A DNA stretch of 64,000 nucleotides from an uncultured Corynebacterium sp. (GTDB lineage: Bacteria; Actinomycetota; Actinomycetes; Mycobacteriales; Mycobacteriaceae), in contig NZ_CAMIHZ010000003.1 of assembly GCF_946222305.1 (NCBI RefSeq), forward strand, positions 1 to 64,000, in the 5' to 3' direction. Made by a program: the position numbers and the translations under genes. Below the pieces are notes generated by a model. It made no database searches. It was not told the origin of the DNA and saw only the letters and a program-made list of their open reading frames with translations. Below, piece by piece: positions 17,659 to 26,782 of the stretch (its first letter is position 1; every line of letters starts with the position of its first letter).

Positions 17659-18192
17659 TTAGATACGGATTCCAAATCCCTTCAACCAGTTGCGAACCAT
17701 TTCCCACAGGTTAGGAACCTTTACGTCACCGAAGTTCGGGACGTGAACGGTTTGAGCAACGGGTGCTCCAGGGATGATCTCGAATACTCGCTTGGTTGGC
17801 TTGTTCGCCGTAGGACGCGCAGACTTCTGCGTGGCTGGACGGGCTGGCTTATTATTGGTCGGCTTCGCCGGTGCAGGAGCCGTTGGGCGAGCACCACCCT
17901 TCAGACCGCAACGGTTCGCGGCTTCATCCACACGGGCCAGGGCAGCCAGAATCTGTGGGCCACGTGGATCAACGGCAGCCAAGGCGCGGGCCTGGGCAAC
18001 CTTACGGTTGTAGTCCGCGGTATTGGTCCAGTACTTCTGCGCCTGCTCGCAGGAAATCTGACCTTTGGGCAGAGCAGCGAGGGCACGATCTACGGTATCT
18101 GCGTGCGCAGCTGCTGGTGCGGTGGTGATAACCAAACCGGCCATGGCGGCGGAGGTTGCCACACGCTTGAAACGAGAGGAGAAGATGCTCAT
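17659..18192 (-). CDS. Secreted protein of unknown function
   Basis: 177 residues. A clear Sec signal peptide (basic MSIFSSRFKR, hydrophobic core, cleavage after AAAHA near residue 31) leads into a small domain with two cysteines (ISCEQAQ and NRCGLK) that could form a disulfide. A Pro/Ala/Lys/Thr-rich linker (about 100-135) then joins a short C-terminal segment containing a tryptophan-rich amphipathic end (VPNLWEMVRNWLKGFGIRI). The linker suggests wall spanning. I do not recognise the family. A TATTCT box lies 7 bases before ATG 18192, and the ybbN-like gene ends 5 bases upstream. Confidence 0.8.
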   Translation of the reverse strand: MSIFSSRFKRVATSAAMAGLVITTAPAAAHADTVDRALAALPKGQISCEQAQKYWTNTADYNRKVAQARALAAVDPRGPQILAALARVDEAANRCGLKGGARPTAPAPAKPTNNKPARPATQKSARPTANKPTKRVFEIIPGAPVAQTVHVPNFGDVKVPNLWEMVRNWLKGFGIRI

Positions 18193-18197
18193 GCTCG

Positions 18198-18980
18198 TTA
18201 GAATAGTGCGCTGGCCATCTCAGTGCGAGCGGAAATGACCTCTTCATCCGCAGTATCGAACAGTGCGAACAAATCCAGCAGGCGCTTTTTCGCCTCATCG
18301 CGCTCTTCACCGGAACTATTGCGGACGGTTTCAATGAGCTTGTCGAAGGCCTCCGCCTTCTTGCCCTGCAACACCAACCCGTCAATCGGGTCATCCTCAC
18401 GACCTGCGAGTTTCTCCCGAGCTACGGCGTAAGAATCGTCTTCGGTGTCCTCGTCGGCGTCGGAATCAGAAGAACCCTCAGCGGTGGGAAGGCCGGCCAG
18501 CTTGCCGTCGACAGCGTTGACGACAGCGGCCACAAATTGCTCAAGCTGCTCGCGAGGTTGGGCGCCTTCAAATTGCGTGAGGGGACGGCCAGCGGCCAAA
18601 GCGATGACGGTGGGAATGGCCTGGGCGCGGAACGCCTGGGCGATTTCTGGAGTGGCATCGACGTCCACGTAGCGCAGCAACCATTGCACGCCTTCCGGCT
18701 GGGATGCCTGTGCTGCGGCCAATTCCTCCAGATCCTTGCGCAACTGCTCAGAAGACTCTGCCCGTGCACTGCCCAGCAGCGTGATGACTGGCGCCTGAGT
18801 GGAACGAACCACGAGGTCGGCCTCAAAGCTTTCCATGGTAACGGTCGCGGTCGTAGCTACTGCCTGACCGCTAGCGGCCTGCTCCTCGGCCTTCGCGCGC
18901 TGGTCGGCCTGCGCCTTCACCGCGCCCAAATCAACCGCGCCGGAAACGAAGCGGCTGGGAGGAGTGTTCGGATTGGTCAT
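18198..18980 (-). CDS. Cysteine-less thioredoxin-fold/TPR protein, YbbN-like co-chaperone
   Basis: 260 residues from ATG 18980, which has AAAGGCAG about 10 bases upstream; the frame is open to 19106 but that would overlap nucS. Residues about 45-150 follow the thioredoxin fold (WLLRYVDVDATPEIAQAFRAQAIPTVIALAAGRPL, with the cis-proline IPT). Where WCGPC should be, the protein has LLGSARAESSEQL and no cysteine, so it cannot do redox chemistry. The C-terminal helical part (REKLAGREDDPIDGLVLQGKKAEAF) fits TPR-like repeats. This is the Rv1324-type protein of the glgB-nucS region. A chaperone role is inferred from E. coli YbbN (CnoX). Confidence 0.85.
   Translation of the reverse strand: MTNPNTPPSRFVSGAVDLGAVKAQADQRAKAEEQAASGQAVATTATVTMESFEADLVVRSTQAPVITLLGSARAESSEQLRKDLEELAAAQASQPEGVQWLLRYVDVDATPEIAQAFRAQAIPTVIALAAGRPLTQFEGAQPREQLEQFVAAVVNAVDGKLAGLPTAEGSSDSDADEDTEDDSYAVAREKLAGREDDPIDGLVLQGKKAEAFDKLIETVRNSSGEERDEAKKRLLDLFALFDTADEEVISARTEMASALF
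18200..18205 (-). promoter_or_regulatory. -10 hexamer TATTCT of the secreted-protein gene (leaderless)
   Basis: TATTCT on the minus strand ends 7 bases before ATG 18192 and touches the stop codon of the ybbN-like gene. Confidence 0.5.
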
Positions 18981-19062
18981 CGCTGAAGTACTGCCTTTCT
19001 GGTGCTGATGATAGGTGGTTGTGCAGTCGGGCTGCTCAACGCCAACGCTTTCGCAGTCGACT

Positions 19063-19767
19063 CTAGAACAAACGCAGCTCGGACGAATCCGTGCCACGCA
19101 TCGCATCGTAATCGAGGGTGATGCAGCGGATACCGCGATCTTCCGCCAATGTACGCGCTTGGGGCTTGATTTCCTGCGCGGCGAACACGCCGGTGACGGG
19201 AGCGAGGAGTTCGTCGCGATTGAGCAGCTCGATATAGCGGGTCAGCTGCTCCACGCCGTCAATGCCTCCGCGGCGCTTGATTTCCACTGCCACAGTCGCC
19301 CCGCCCGCATCCCGAGACAAAATGTCCACCGGGCCGATGGGGGTGGGATATTCGCGCCGGATGAGGGTATACCCCTCCCCCAAGATCTCGATCTGCTCCG
19401 CCAGCAATTCCTGCAGATGCGCTTCCACACCATCCTTAACCAGACCGGGGTCATCTCCCAGCTCATGATCGTGATCAGCGTAGATCTCGTAGATGCGGAT
19501 GCGCAGCTGCTCTCCCTTGGGGTTAGTGACAACCCAGAGCTCGGAAACACCCTCCTCCCCCAACTCGGGAGCCAGCTCGCTTTCCTCTTCGTAGCTCGTC
19601 AGCGAGCAAGGTGGCGTCATCCAATTAAGAGGCTTGTAGGCGCGGTCGTCGGCGTGGATGGAGACAGAATCGTCCCGTTTGATCATGATCAAACGCGTAG
19701 CCGGGGGAAGGTGGGCTTCCAGGCGGCCAACGTAATCCACACTGCAGCGGGCAATGACTAGTCGCAT
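19063..19767 (-). CDS. nucS: Mismatch-specific endonuclease NucS/EndoMS
   Basis: Cuts both strands at G-T, G-G and T-T mismatches; in actinobacteria it replaces MutS/MutL mismatch repair. 234 residues from ATG 19767 (MRLVIARCSVDYVGRL), supported by TAGCGT 8 bases upstream; an open frame to 19950 overlaps nothing conserved. The RecB-like nuclease core is seen in GPVDILSRDAGG and VAVEIKRRGGIDGVEQLTRYIE (catalytic Asp, Glu, Lys). The protein ends in SSELRLF, which fits a sliding-clamp-binding tail. It is the member of this cluster most clearly tied to mutation avoidance. Confidence 0.95.
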   Translation of the reverse strand: MRLVIARCSVDYVGRLEAHLPPATRLIMIKRDDSVSIHADDRAYKPLNWMTPPCSLTSYEEESELAPELGEEGVSELWVVTNPKGEQLRIRIYEIYADHDHELGDDPGLVKDGVEAHLQELLAEQIEILGEGYTLIRREYPTPIGPVDILSRDAGGATVAVEIKRRGGIDGVEQLTRYIELLNRDELLAPVTGVFAAQEIKPQARTLAEDRGIRCITLDYDAMRGTDSSELRLF

Positions 19768-19775
19768 GGGGAACA

Positions 19776-19781
19776 ACGCTA
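19776..19781 (-). promoter_or_regulatory. -10 hexamer TAGCGT of nucS (leaderless)
   Basis: TAGCGT on the minus strand ends 8 bases before ATG 19767, in the 40-base spacer after the DUF2550 gene. Confidence 0.5.
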
Positions 19782-19807
19782 GCAGACGCCCCTCGGGCAA
19801 CCTACGC

Positions 19808-20254
19808 CTACATAGGGTGCGGGTGGTTGAACGCACTGTAGCGGTCGCGACGGGCGGACGGTGCCGATTCCAACCACGACACCATCGCTGTATCCCCCTG
19901 GCTATCCAAGGCGATTTCCCATCGTTCTTTACTGCCGTGGCGCAGCTCAATAACGTGCATGTCCGGCTCCATGAAGACGCGCTCTCTGTCGGTCATTTCT
20001 CGACGCCCAACAATTTCCGTGGCTAGGCGGGTCAGGACGAGATTGGAGTCCGGCTTGATCGAACGCAGCTTGTAGAACTTCACGGAAATTCCGCTGAATA
20101 CCAAAACCCCGTGGCGCCAGTGCCTGCCATCTTCACTGGGCAAGCTCCGAACAACCACGGGGTATCCCTTACTGCGGAGGGTGAAAAAACGCCACATGCT
20201 CGCGGCTAGGACAGCCAGAACGACCAAAGCTAAGAGCCACCCGAGCACCTGCAT
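19808..20254 (-). CDS. DUF2550 family membrane-anchored protein
   Basis: 148 residues. One N-terminal membrane helix (LGWLLALVVLAVLAASMWRFF) is followed by a soluble, beta-rich domain (RHGVLVFSGISVKFYKLRSIKPDSNLVL, VIELRHGSKERWEIALDS). Members occur directly after atpC in mycobacteria and corynebacteria (Rv1312), as here, but are not part of the ATP synthase. The atp terminator lies between the two genes, so it is probably expressed separately. Function unknown. Confidence 0.85.
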   Translation of the reverse strand: MQVLGWLLALVVLAVLAASMWRFFTLRSKGYPVVVRSLPSEDGRHWRHGVLVFSGISVKFYKLRSIKPDSNLVLTRLATEIVGRREMTDRERVFMEPDMHVIELRHGSKERWEIALDSQGDTAMVSWLESAPSARRDRYSAFNHPHPM

Positions 20255-20344
20255 ATCGACCTAGACGCCTTTCCTAAGACCAAGCTGCCATCAGGATTGA
20301 TTTTCCAGCATACCCTCACAGTTGGAAAACAGGGAATACAAGGG

Positions 20345-20372
20345 AAAGCCCCCACCGAAAGGTGGGGGCTTT
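20345..20372 (-). terminator. Terminator of the atp operon
   Basis: AAAGCCCCCACC pairs perfectly with GGTGGGGGCTTT around a four-base loop, 43 bases after the atpC stop. Confidence 0.88.
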
Positions 20373-20414
20373 AAGGAAAGCGGCCCTGGTGTGAGCTCGT
20401 GAGAGCCGTTGGGA

Positions 20415-20789
20415 CTACTTCTCTTGAAGACGCTTTACAGCGCGCAACTCAGACTCGGCGATTGCCTTCTCGTGCTCGTTCTCCGCGCGGGATACGCGAG
20501 CCTCGGCATCTGCAACATCGACATCGTGTGCCCAAGTCGCAGTGTCAGCCAAAATGGTGATCTTCTGTGGGGATACAGAGAGGAATCCTCCCTGTACCGC
20601 GGCCACGAGCTTTTCACCATCAGTTGTCCGGATGATCACTACGCCGTTTTCGACCAGCTGGCCGAGCAACGGCTCGTGACCTGGGAGCACGCCGATCTCG
20701 CCCTCAGTGGTCTGCGCGGTGATCGAGGTTGCGGAACCGGTCCACAACGCACGTTCCACGGAGACCAGTTGTGCGGCAATCTCAGCCAT
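20415..20789 (-). CDS. atpC: ATP synthase F1 epsilon subunit
   Basis: 124 residues, with the N-terminal beta sandwich (GEIGVLPGHEPLLGQL, GGFLSVSPQKITILAD) and a shortened C-terminal helical hairpin (DVADAEARVSRAENEHEKAIAESELRAVKRLQ). Part of the central stalk; the C-terminal helices can inhibit ATP hydrolysis. GGGAGACACCCC precedes ATG 20789 and the gene lies 12 bases after atpD. Confidence 0.95.
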   Translation of the reverse strand: MAEIAAQLVSVERALWTGSATSITAQTTEGEIGVLPGHEPLLGQLVENGVVIIRTTDGEKLVAAVQGGFLSVSPQKITILADTATWAHDVDVADAEARVSRAENEHEKAIAESELRAVKRLQEK

Positions 20790-20801
20790 GGGGTGTCTCC
20801 C

Positions 20802-22250
20802 TTACTTCTCGGTCATCTTCTTGTAGGCTGCCTCGACATCGTCCAAGCCACCCAAGCCGTTGAAGGCCTGCTCTGGGTAAGCATCGAACTCGCCGTCACA
20901 GATGCGCTCGAAGGCATCGATGGTGTCCTTCAGTGGCACGTAGGAGCCTGGGATACCGGTGAACTTCTCTGCAACGAAGAAGTTCTGGCCCAAGAAGCGC
21001 TCCAGACGACGTGCGCGCTGAACGGTGATCTTGTCCTCTTCGGACAGCTCGTCCATACCGAGGATGGCGATGATGTCCTGGAGTTCCTTGTTCTTCTGCA
21101 GAATGTGGATCACGCGCTGCGCAACCTCGTAGTGGCGCTCACCAACAATGCCTGGCTCGAGGATACGAGAGGTAGAGGTCAGTGGGTTCACCGCTGGGTA
21201 AATACCCTTGGAGGCGATGCTACGGTCCAGCTCGGTCGTTGCGTCCAAGTGGGCGAACGTCGTTGCTGGGGCTGGGTCGGTGTAGTCATCGGCCGGCACG
21301 TAAACGGCCTGCAGAGACGTAATGGAACGACCCTTGGTGGAGGTAATGCGCTCCTGCAGAACACCCATCTCGTCAGCCAGGGTTGGCTGGTAACCCACGG
21401 CGGAAGGCATACGACCCAGCAGGGTCGAAACCTCGGAACCAGCCTGGGTGAAACGGAAGATGTTGTCGATGAACAGCAGCACGTCCTGGTGCTGAACATC
21501 GCGGAAGTACTCCGCCATGGTCAGACCGGACAGAGCCACGCGCATACGAACTCCCGGTGGCTCATCCATCTGGCCGAAGACGAGGGCGGTATCTTGCAGC
21601 ACGCCCATCTCTTCCATCTCGAGGAAGAGGTCCGTACCCTCACGGGTACGCTCACCAACACCGGCGAACACGGAGGTACCGGAGAACTCGCGTGCAATAC
21701 GGGTAATCATTTCCTGAATCAGAACGGTCTTACCCACACCTGCACCACCGAACAGGCCGATCTTGCCGCCCTTCACGTAAGGGGTCAGCAGGTCGATGAC
21801 CTTAATGCCGGTTTCCAGGATCTCGGTCTTACCCTCGAGCTGGTCGAACGCTGGTGGCTCGCGGTGGATACCCCACTGCTCGCCATCGCGGCCCAGACCT
21901 GGCTCATCGAGGCAGTCGCCTAGAGCGTTGAATACGTGTCCCTTGACGACATCGCCAACTGGGACGGAAATTGGCTTGCCGGAGTCCTTAACCTCAGCAC
22001 CGCGGACGAGGCCGTCGGTTGGGGCCATGGACACGGCACGCACCAAGTTGTCGCCGAGGTGCTGTGCAACCTCGAGCGTAATGGTCTTTGCAACTGCCTC
22101 GAGGGTTACCTCGACGTGCAGCGCGTTAAACAGTGCCGGCTGCTCGCCACGTGGGAACTCCACGTCGACGACGGGGCCGATGACTCGCACGACGCGGCCC
22201 GCAGCAGTCGGTGCAGCGTTGTTAGGCTGCTCCTGAATTGCTGTAGTCAT
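20802..22250 (-). CDS. atpD: ATP synthase F1 beta subunit
   Basis: Catalytic subunit, 482 residues. Walker A GGAGVGKT (about 170), Walker B LLFIDNIFRF, the ALSGLTMAEYFRD catalytic region and the DELSEED lever motif (MDELSEEDKITV, about 400) are all intact. ATG 22250 lies 2 bases after the atpG stop, so translation is probably coupled. Confidence 0.98.
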   Translation of the reverse strand: MTTAIQEQPNNAAPTAAGRVVRVIGPVVDVEFPRGEQPALFNALHVEVTLEAVAKTITLEVAQHLGDNLVRAVSMAPTDGLVRGAEVKDSGKPISVPVGDVVKGHVFNALGDCLDEPGLGRDGEQWGIHREPPAFDQLEGKTEILETGIKVIDLLTPYVKGGKIGLFGGAGVGKTVLIQEMITRIAREFSGTSVFAGVGERTREGTDLFLEMEEMGVLQDTALVFGQMDEPPGVRMRVALSGLTMAEYFRDVQHQDVLLFIDNIFRFTQAGSEVSTLLGRMPSAVGYQPTLADEMGVLQERITSTKGRSITSLQAVYVPADDYTDPAPATTFAHLDATTELDRSIASKGIYPAVNPLTSTSRILEPGIVGERHYEVAQRVIHILQKNKELQDIIAILGMDELSEEDKITVQRARRLERFLGQNFFVAEKFTGIPGSYVPLKDTIDAFERICDGEFDAYPEQAFNGLGGLDDVEAAYKKMTEK

Positions 22251-22252
22251 AA

Positions 22253-23233
22253 TTAGTCACTTTCTCCGCTATCGGCGAGCGCAGAAGCGCCACCGACGAT
22301 CTCTGTGATTTCCTGGGTAATCTGTGCCTGGCGAGCCTGGTTAGCAACACGGGAGAGTTGCTTGACCAGGTCGGTCGCGTTGTCGGTCGCAGCGCTCATA
22401 GCGGTACGACGGGCAGCGGACTCAGAGGCTGCGGACTCCAGCATCGCGGCGAAAATACCGCGGGATACGTACTGCGGCAGCAGTGCAGCCAACAGGGTAT
22501 CTGGGTCCGGCTCGAAGTCGACCTCAGCGCTAACGTGATCAGCCTTGTCGCTGACCATGTCTTCGCCCAGCTCGAGCTTCTCTTCCTCAACAACAGTCTC
22601 AATTGGCAGCAGGCGGTGGGCCTTGGCGGTCTGGGAAAGCATGGACTCGAACTCGGTGTACACGATGTGTACCTCGTCGAATCCCTGAATCTGACCACCC
22701 TGATCTGCGTTGACGCCATCGCGAGTGTCCACGGTAGAACCGGAACCCGCGAGGAAGCCCTCGATCAGATGGTGGCGCAGATCGTGAATCGCGCTGTACT
22801 CGGGATCCTGGGAGTACCCGGACCAAGTACCTGCGACCTTTTCGCCACGGAAGTTGTAGTAAGAGATGCCCTTGTTGCCAGAGACATATAGGACAACTTC
22901 CTTGCCCTCGTTTTCAAGACGCTTGCGGAGTTCCGCGGTCTTCTTGAATACGTTGTTGTTGTAACCACCGCACATGCCACGGTCACTCGAAACCACGAGG
23001 ATGGCAGCACGATCCGCGCTTTGCGGTTCCTGCAGCATCTTGTGGTCCAGGCTGGATGCGGAAGCCAAACGCTGCACCACGCGGGTGATTTCATCAGCGT
23101 AAGGTTGTGCTGCATCAACGCGAGCCTGAGCCTTCGTGATCCTCGAGGTGGCGATAAGCTCCTGAGCCTTGGTGATCTTCTTGGTTGAGTTCACGGACTT
23201 GATGCGTGTTCTCAGTTCGCGAAGACTAGCCAT
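22253..23233 (-). CDS. atpG: ATP synthase F1 gamma subunit
   Basis: Central rotor shaft, 326 residues. The conserved ends are present: MASLRELRTRIKSVNSTKKITKA at the N-terminus begins the long coiled coil, and RQAQITQEITEIVGGASAL closes it. The middle Rossmann-like part (ILVVSSDRGMCGGYN) is typical. Extra acidic stretches occur (about 205-245). GGGAGG sits 7 bases before ATG 23233. Confidence 0.97.
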   Translation of the reverse strand: MASLRELRTRIKSVNSTKKITKAQELIATSRITKAQARVDAAQPYADEITRVVQRLASASSLDHKMLQEPQSADRAAILVVSSDRGMCGGYNNNVFKKTAELRKRLENEGKEVVLYVSGNKGISYYNFRGEKVAGTWSGYSQDPEYSAIHDLRHHLIEGFLAGSGSTVDTRDGVNADQGGQIQGFDEVHIVYTEFESMLSQTAKAHRLLPIETVVEEEKLELGEDMVSDKADHVSAEVDFEPDPDTLLAALLPQYVSRGIFAAMLESAASESAARRTAMSAATDNATDLVKQLSRVANQARQAQITQEITEIVGGASALADSGESD

Positions 23234-23294
23234 CGCTATCGCCTCCCTTCTTGTCCGTTAATGGTCATTGTGCTTCTCACTTACCTTCCGCGGC

Positions 23295-24935
23295 CTACTT
23301 AGCGGCTTTGCGGGAAACGGTGATCTGCGACTTGGAGACCTCGTGGTCATCCAGAGCGCGGGCTTCAGGCTCACGAATGACAGGGGTGCCATCGGTGGTC
23401 TGGAAGGTGCGCTTGAAGTCGTTCACGCGAGAACGCAGCGTCTCCTTGGACTGATCATCGAACGGAACACCGCCCTGAATCTGGTCGTAAACGGAGCCAG
23501 CCTCAGCGTGCAGGAACTCGGTCAGCTCAGCCTCGAAGCGACGAACGTCCTCAACTGGAACGTCATCGAACTCGCCTTCGCCAGCCAGGTAAATGGAAAC
23601 CATCTGATCCTCAACGGACTGTGGCTTGGTTTCGGTCTGCTTCAGCAGCTCGACGAGGCGCTTACCGCGCTCCAGCTGAGCCTTGGAGGCAGGATCCAAG
23701 TCGGACGCGAAGGCTGCGAAGGCCTCCAGGTCACGGTAGGCAGCCAGGTCCAGACGCAGGGAACCAGAAACCTTCTTCATGCCCTTGGTCTGCGCAGCAC
23801 CACCCACACGGGAAACGGAAACACCAACGTTAATAGCTGGTCGGACACCCTGGTTGAACAGATCGGACTCCAGGAATACCTGACCGTCGGTAATGGAAAT
23901 AACGTTGGTCGGAATGAAGGCAGAAACGTCGTTAGCCTTCGTCTCAATGATCGGCAGTGCGGTCAGGGAACCGCCACCGAGATCGTCGTGCAGCTTCGCC
24001 GCGCGCTCCAGCAGACGGGAGTGCAGGTAGAAGACGTCACCTGGGTAAGCTTCGCGGCCCGGTGGGCGGCGCAGCAGCAGGGAGATCGCACGGTAGGCCT
24101 CGGCCTGCTTGGTCAGATCATCGTAGATAACCAGGACGTGCTTGCCCTGGTACATCCAGTGCTGGCCCAAAGCAGCACCGGCGAATGGAGCCAGCCACTT
24201 GAAGCCCGCGGAGTCGGATGCAGGAGCAGCCACGATGGTGGTGTACTCCAGAGCACCGTTGTCCTCCAGGGTCTTACGGATGGAGGCGATGGTCGAACCC
24301 TTCTGACCGATGGCGACGTAGATGCAGCGTACCTGCTTCTTTGGGTCACCGGACGCCCAGTTTTCACGCTGGTTCAGAATGGTGTCGATGCAGACCGAGG
24401 TCTTACCGGTCTTACGGTCACCAATGATCAGCTGACGCTGACCACGGCCAATTGGGGTCATTGCGTCGATAGCCTTGATGCCAGTCTGCATTGGCTCCTC
24501 GACTGGCTGACGCATCAGAACGGATGGGGCCTGCAGCTCGAGGACGCGCTCCTCGTCAGCTTCGATGTTGCCCAAGCCGTCGATGGCCTGACCCAGTGGG
24601 TTGATAACGCGGCCGAGGAACTTTTCCCCAACCGGAATGGACAGGACCTCGCCGGTCCTCTTGACCTCGTCGCCCTCCTTGAGGGACTCGTAGTTACCCA
24701 GGACCACAACACCGACGCTGTCGGTATCGAGGTTCTGTGCGACGCCGATAACGCCGCCTGGGAACTCGAGCAGCTCGTTGGCCATCACAGAAGGCATGCC
24801 AGTGACCTGGGCAATACCATCTGCTGCCGTTGTGACCACGCCGACCTCCTCACGGGAGGCCTCCGGGGAGTAGCTCGAGGTGTAGTTCGCAATCGCGCTA
24901 CGGATCTCGTCGGAGGAGATCGTCAGCTCCGCCAT
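23295..24935 (-). CDS. atpA: ATP synthase F1 alpha subunit
   Basis: Non-catalytic nucleotide-binding subunit, 546 residues. I chose ATG 24935 (MAELTISSDEIRSAI) with AGCAGGAAGAAC upstream; an open frame to 24968 adds 11 residues. Walker A is GDRKTGKT (about 170-177); ISITDGQVFLE and RPAINVGVSVSRVGGAAQ match the family. As in other actinobacteria the C-terminus extends beyond the E. coli length (DFKRTFQTTDGTPVIREPEARALDD). Confidence 0.97.
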   Translation of the reverse strand: MAELTISSDEIRSAIANYTSSYSPEASREEVGVVTTAADGIAQVTGMPSVMANELLEFPGGVIGVAQNLDTDSVGVVVLGNYESLKEGDEVKRTGEVLSIPVGEKFLGRVINPLGQAIDGLGNIEADEERVLELQAPSVLMRQPVEEPMQTGIKAIDAMTPIGRGQRQLIIGDRKTGKTSVCIDTILNQRENWASGDPKKQVRCIYVAIGQKGSTIASIRKTLEDNGALEYTTIVAAPASDSAGFKWLAPFAGAALGQHWMYQGKHVLVIYDDLTKQAEAYRAISLLLRRPPGREAYPGDVFYLHSRLLERAAKLHDDLGGGSLTALPIIETKANDVSAFIPTNVISITDGQVFLESDLFNQGVRPAINVGVSVSRVGGAAQTKGMKKVSGSLRLDLAAYRDLEAFAAFASDLDPASKAQLERGKRLVELLKQTETKPQSVEDQMVSIYLAGEGEFDDVPVEDVRRFEAELTEFLHAEAGSVYDQIQGGVPFDDQSKETLRSRVNDFKRTFQTTDGTPVIREPEARALDDHEVSKSQITVSRKAAK

Positions 24936-24991
24936 GTTCTTCCTGCTCTCGGTTTCGTCTTCCAGCATGCTTACTTTTAGGTCTGGTCTGC

Positions 24992-25810
24992 CTAGGCGAG
25001 GGAGCGACGGAGGCGCTGCAGCTTACCTGCGGTGCTACCGTCAATCACTTCGTCGCCTACGCGAATCACAGCACCACCGAGGAGGCTGGAATCAACCTCG
25101 GAATGTACTGCAATCTTGCGACCGTAAATCGTTTCGAGCTTCTGCTCCAGAAGGGTCTGCTGCTGTTCAGTCAACTTGGCTGCGCTACGGACGCGAGCTA
25201 CCTCGCGACCGGTCAAGCCGGCAACCTCATTGCACAGCGTATCGAGCTCTTCCACAGGGCGCTGACGCAGACGGCCAACCGCCTGCAGTGCCAGTGCCTC
25301 GGTGGTGGAAGTGACCTTGCCGTACAGAACCTTGGCCAGCAGATCGCGACGAGCATCAACGGATGCGGCGCGATCAGCCAGCAGCAGTTCAAGCTGTGGC
25401 TCGTTTTCCACGATACGTGCGAGTTGGAACAGTTCGTCTTCCACACGGGCCAATTGTCCCTGGGCTTCAGCAGAACGCAGCAGGGCACGACGACCCAGCT
25501 GAACCAGTCCTGCGCGGAAGTCACGGGTGTTGGACCACGTCTGGGACACAGCAGCGCTCACGAGCTCCTCAGTGGAGTTCGATACCTTGCCGGAAAGCAG
25601 CTCCTTGACCAGGGCCACGCGCTTCTCGGCGGGCTGTGCGGAGTCGATCAACGCAATACGAAGACTGCGCTCGGTATCGAGTGCGTCGACAAAGTCGAAC
25701 AGCTCGCTACCGGTGTTGGCTCCCGTGCCCACCTGCTCGGTGGATTCGTTTAGTCCCTTGTCCAAGGCTTGAAGGAGTCGCTCCAGTGCCTCTCGGCTCG
25801 CTGCGTGCAT
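24992..25810 (-). CDS. atpH: ATP synthase F1 delta subunit (long actinobacterial form)
   Basis: Peripheral-stalk cap joining subunit b to F1. 272 residues, about 90 more than the E. coli protein, as usual for Corynebacterium; the extra part precedes the OSCP-like domain. The C-terminal VRSAAKLTEQQQTLLEQKLETIYGRKIAVHSEVDSSLLGGAVIRVGDEVIDGS region is the conserved tip. ATG 25810 has GGAAG 7 bases upstream and overlaps the atpF stop (25816) region closely. Not fused to atpF, unlike mycobacteria. Confidence 0.95.
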   Translation of the reverse strand: MHAASREALERLLQALDKGLNESTEQVGTGANTGSELFDFVDALDTERSLRIALIDSAQPAEKRVALVKELLSGKVSNSTEELVSAAVSQTWSNTRDFRAGLVQLGRRALLRSAEAQGQLARVEDELFQLARIVENEPQLELLLADRAASVDARRDLLAKVLYGKVTSTTEALALQAVGRLRQRPVEELDTLCNEVAGLTGREVARVRSAAKLTEQQQTLLEQKLETIYGRKIAVHSEVDSSLLGGAVIRVGDEVIDGSTAGKLQRLRRSLA

Positions 25811-25815
25811 ACCGA

Positions 25816-26376
25816 TCACTTCCTTGCGGTGCCGACGCCGTCGAGGTCAGCGAGGAAGTTGTCGATGGTGCCCGAGCGCTTTACATCGTCAGAAAGCTGC
25901 TCGCCCAGCAGGCGCTCAGCCAAGGTGATGGAGTTTTCGCCCATTTCCTTGCGCAGGTCGGAAACAACAGCGGAACGCTGTGCCTCGAGCTGCTTGTTGC
26001 CGGACTCCACGATGCGTGCGGATTCTTCCGTAGCCTGAGCCTTCATATCCGCGATGATTTTCTGACCCTGGTTACGGGCGTCGTCGCGAATCTGGGCGGC
26101 CTCGGTACGGGCCTCAGCGAGCTGAGCGTTGTACTTCTCAAGCGCAGCCTGAGCTTCAGCCTGAGCAGCCTCTGCACGCTGCATGCCGCCTTCAATCTGG
26201 TCCTCGCGCTGATTCAGCACTTCCTGGAACTTCGGAAGAACAAGCTTCCAGAAGACCAACAGGATGATTACGAATGGAATGAGGGACCAGACGACGTCGT
26301 ACAGCGGAGGAAGCAACGGGTTAACCGGCTTCTCCAGTGGCAGCTGCTCTGCTGCCAGCAAAAAGGTGTTCGTCAT
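25816..26376 (-). CDS. atpF: ATP synthase Fo b subunit
   Basis: Peripheral stalk, 186 residues. One N-terminal membrane helix (VVWSLIPFVIILLVFWKLVLP) is followed by a long charged coiled coil (QREDQIEGGMQRAEAAQAEAQAALEKYNAQLAEARTEAAQ region). GGAGACT lies immediately before ATG 26376. Confidence 0.96.
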   Translation of the reverse strand: MTNTFLLAAEQLPLEKPVNPLLPPLYDVVWSLIPFVIILLVFWKLVLPKFQEVLNQREDQIEGGMQRAEAAQAEAQAALEKYNAQLAEARTEAAQIRDDARNQGQKIIADMKAQATEESARIVESGNKQLEAQRSAVVSDLRKEMGENSITLAERLLGEQLSDDVKRSGTIDNFLADLDGVGTARK

Positions 26377-26434
26377 AGTCTCCAGCTTTCGCTTTGGTGC
26401 GGGTTTTTACTGTGAATCTGTAAAAGGGCCGCTA

Positions 26435-26680
26435 TTAAGCGAACAGGAAGCCGGCGACCAGGCCGATCAGGGCCAGGGCCTCGGTGAAGGCGATACCCAG
26501 GAACATGGTGGTACGCAGCTGGCCGGCCATCTCTGGCTGGCGAGCCATAGCCTCAGCGGTCTTACCAGCGACCATACCCACGCCAATGCCAGGACCGATT
26601 GCAGCCAGGCCGTAGCCGATGGCGCCCAGGCCGTTAAGGGTGGTGGTGGAATCCTGTGCGAGTACGAGGATGTCGTTCAT
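26435..26680 (-). CDS. atpE: ATP synthase Fo c subunit
   Basis: Rotor ring proteolipid, 81 residues, two membrane helices. The first carries the glycine-rich packing motif (AIGYGLAAIGPGIGVGMVAG), the polar loop is ARQPE, and the second has the proton-carrying glutamate in FLGIAFTEALALIG. This is the subunit bound by bedaquiline-type drugs in mycobacteria. Confidence 0.97.
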   Translation of the reverse strand: MNDILVLAQDSTTTLNGLGAIGYGLAAIGPGIGVGMVAGKTAEAMARQPEMAGQLRTTMFLGIAFTEALALIGLVAGFLFA

Positions 26681-26782
26681 TTGTTTTCCATTACCTTTCT
26701 GGAATCAACCACATGACTTGTTATGTCCGATTTGAAGTTGTGGTCGAAGTATTTTGTTGATTGTTGTGCAGGTACCCGGAGG

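Noticed and set aside
20409..21923. 504-codon open frame on the plus strand
   Set aside because: It is exactly antisense to atpD, whose motifs are unmistakable; the translation has no recognisable domain.
23268..24980. 570-codon open frame on the plus strand
   Set aside because: Antisense to atpA; an effect of GC-rich codon bias.
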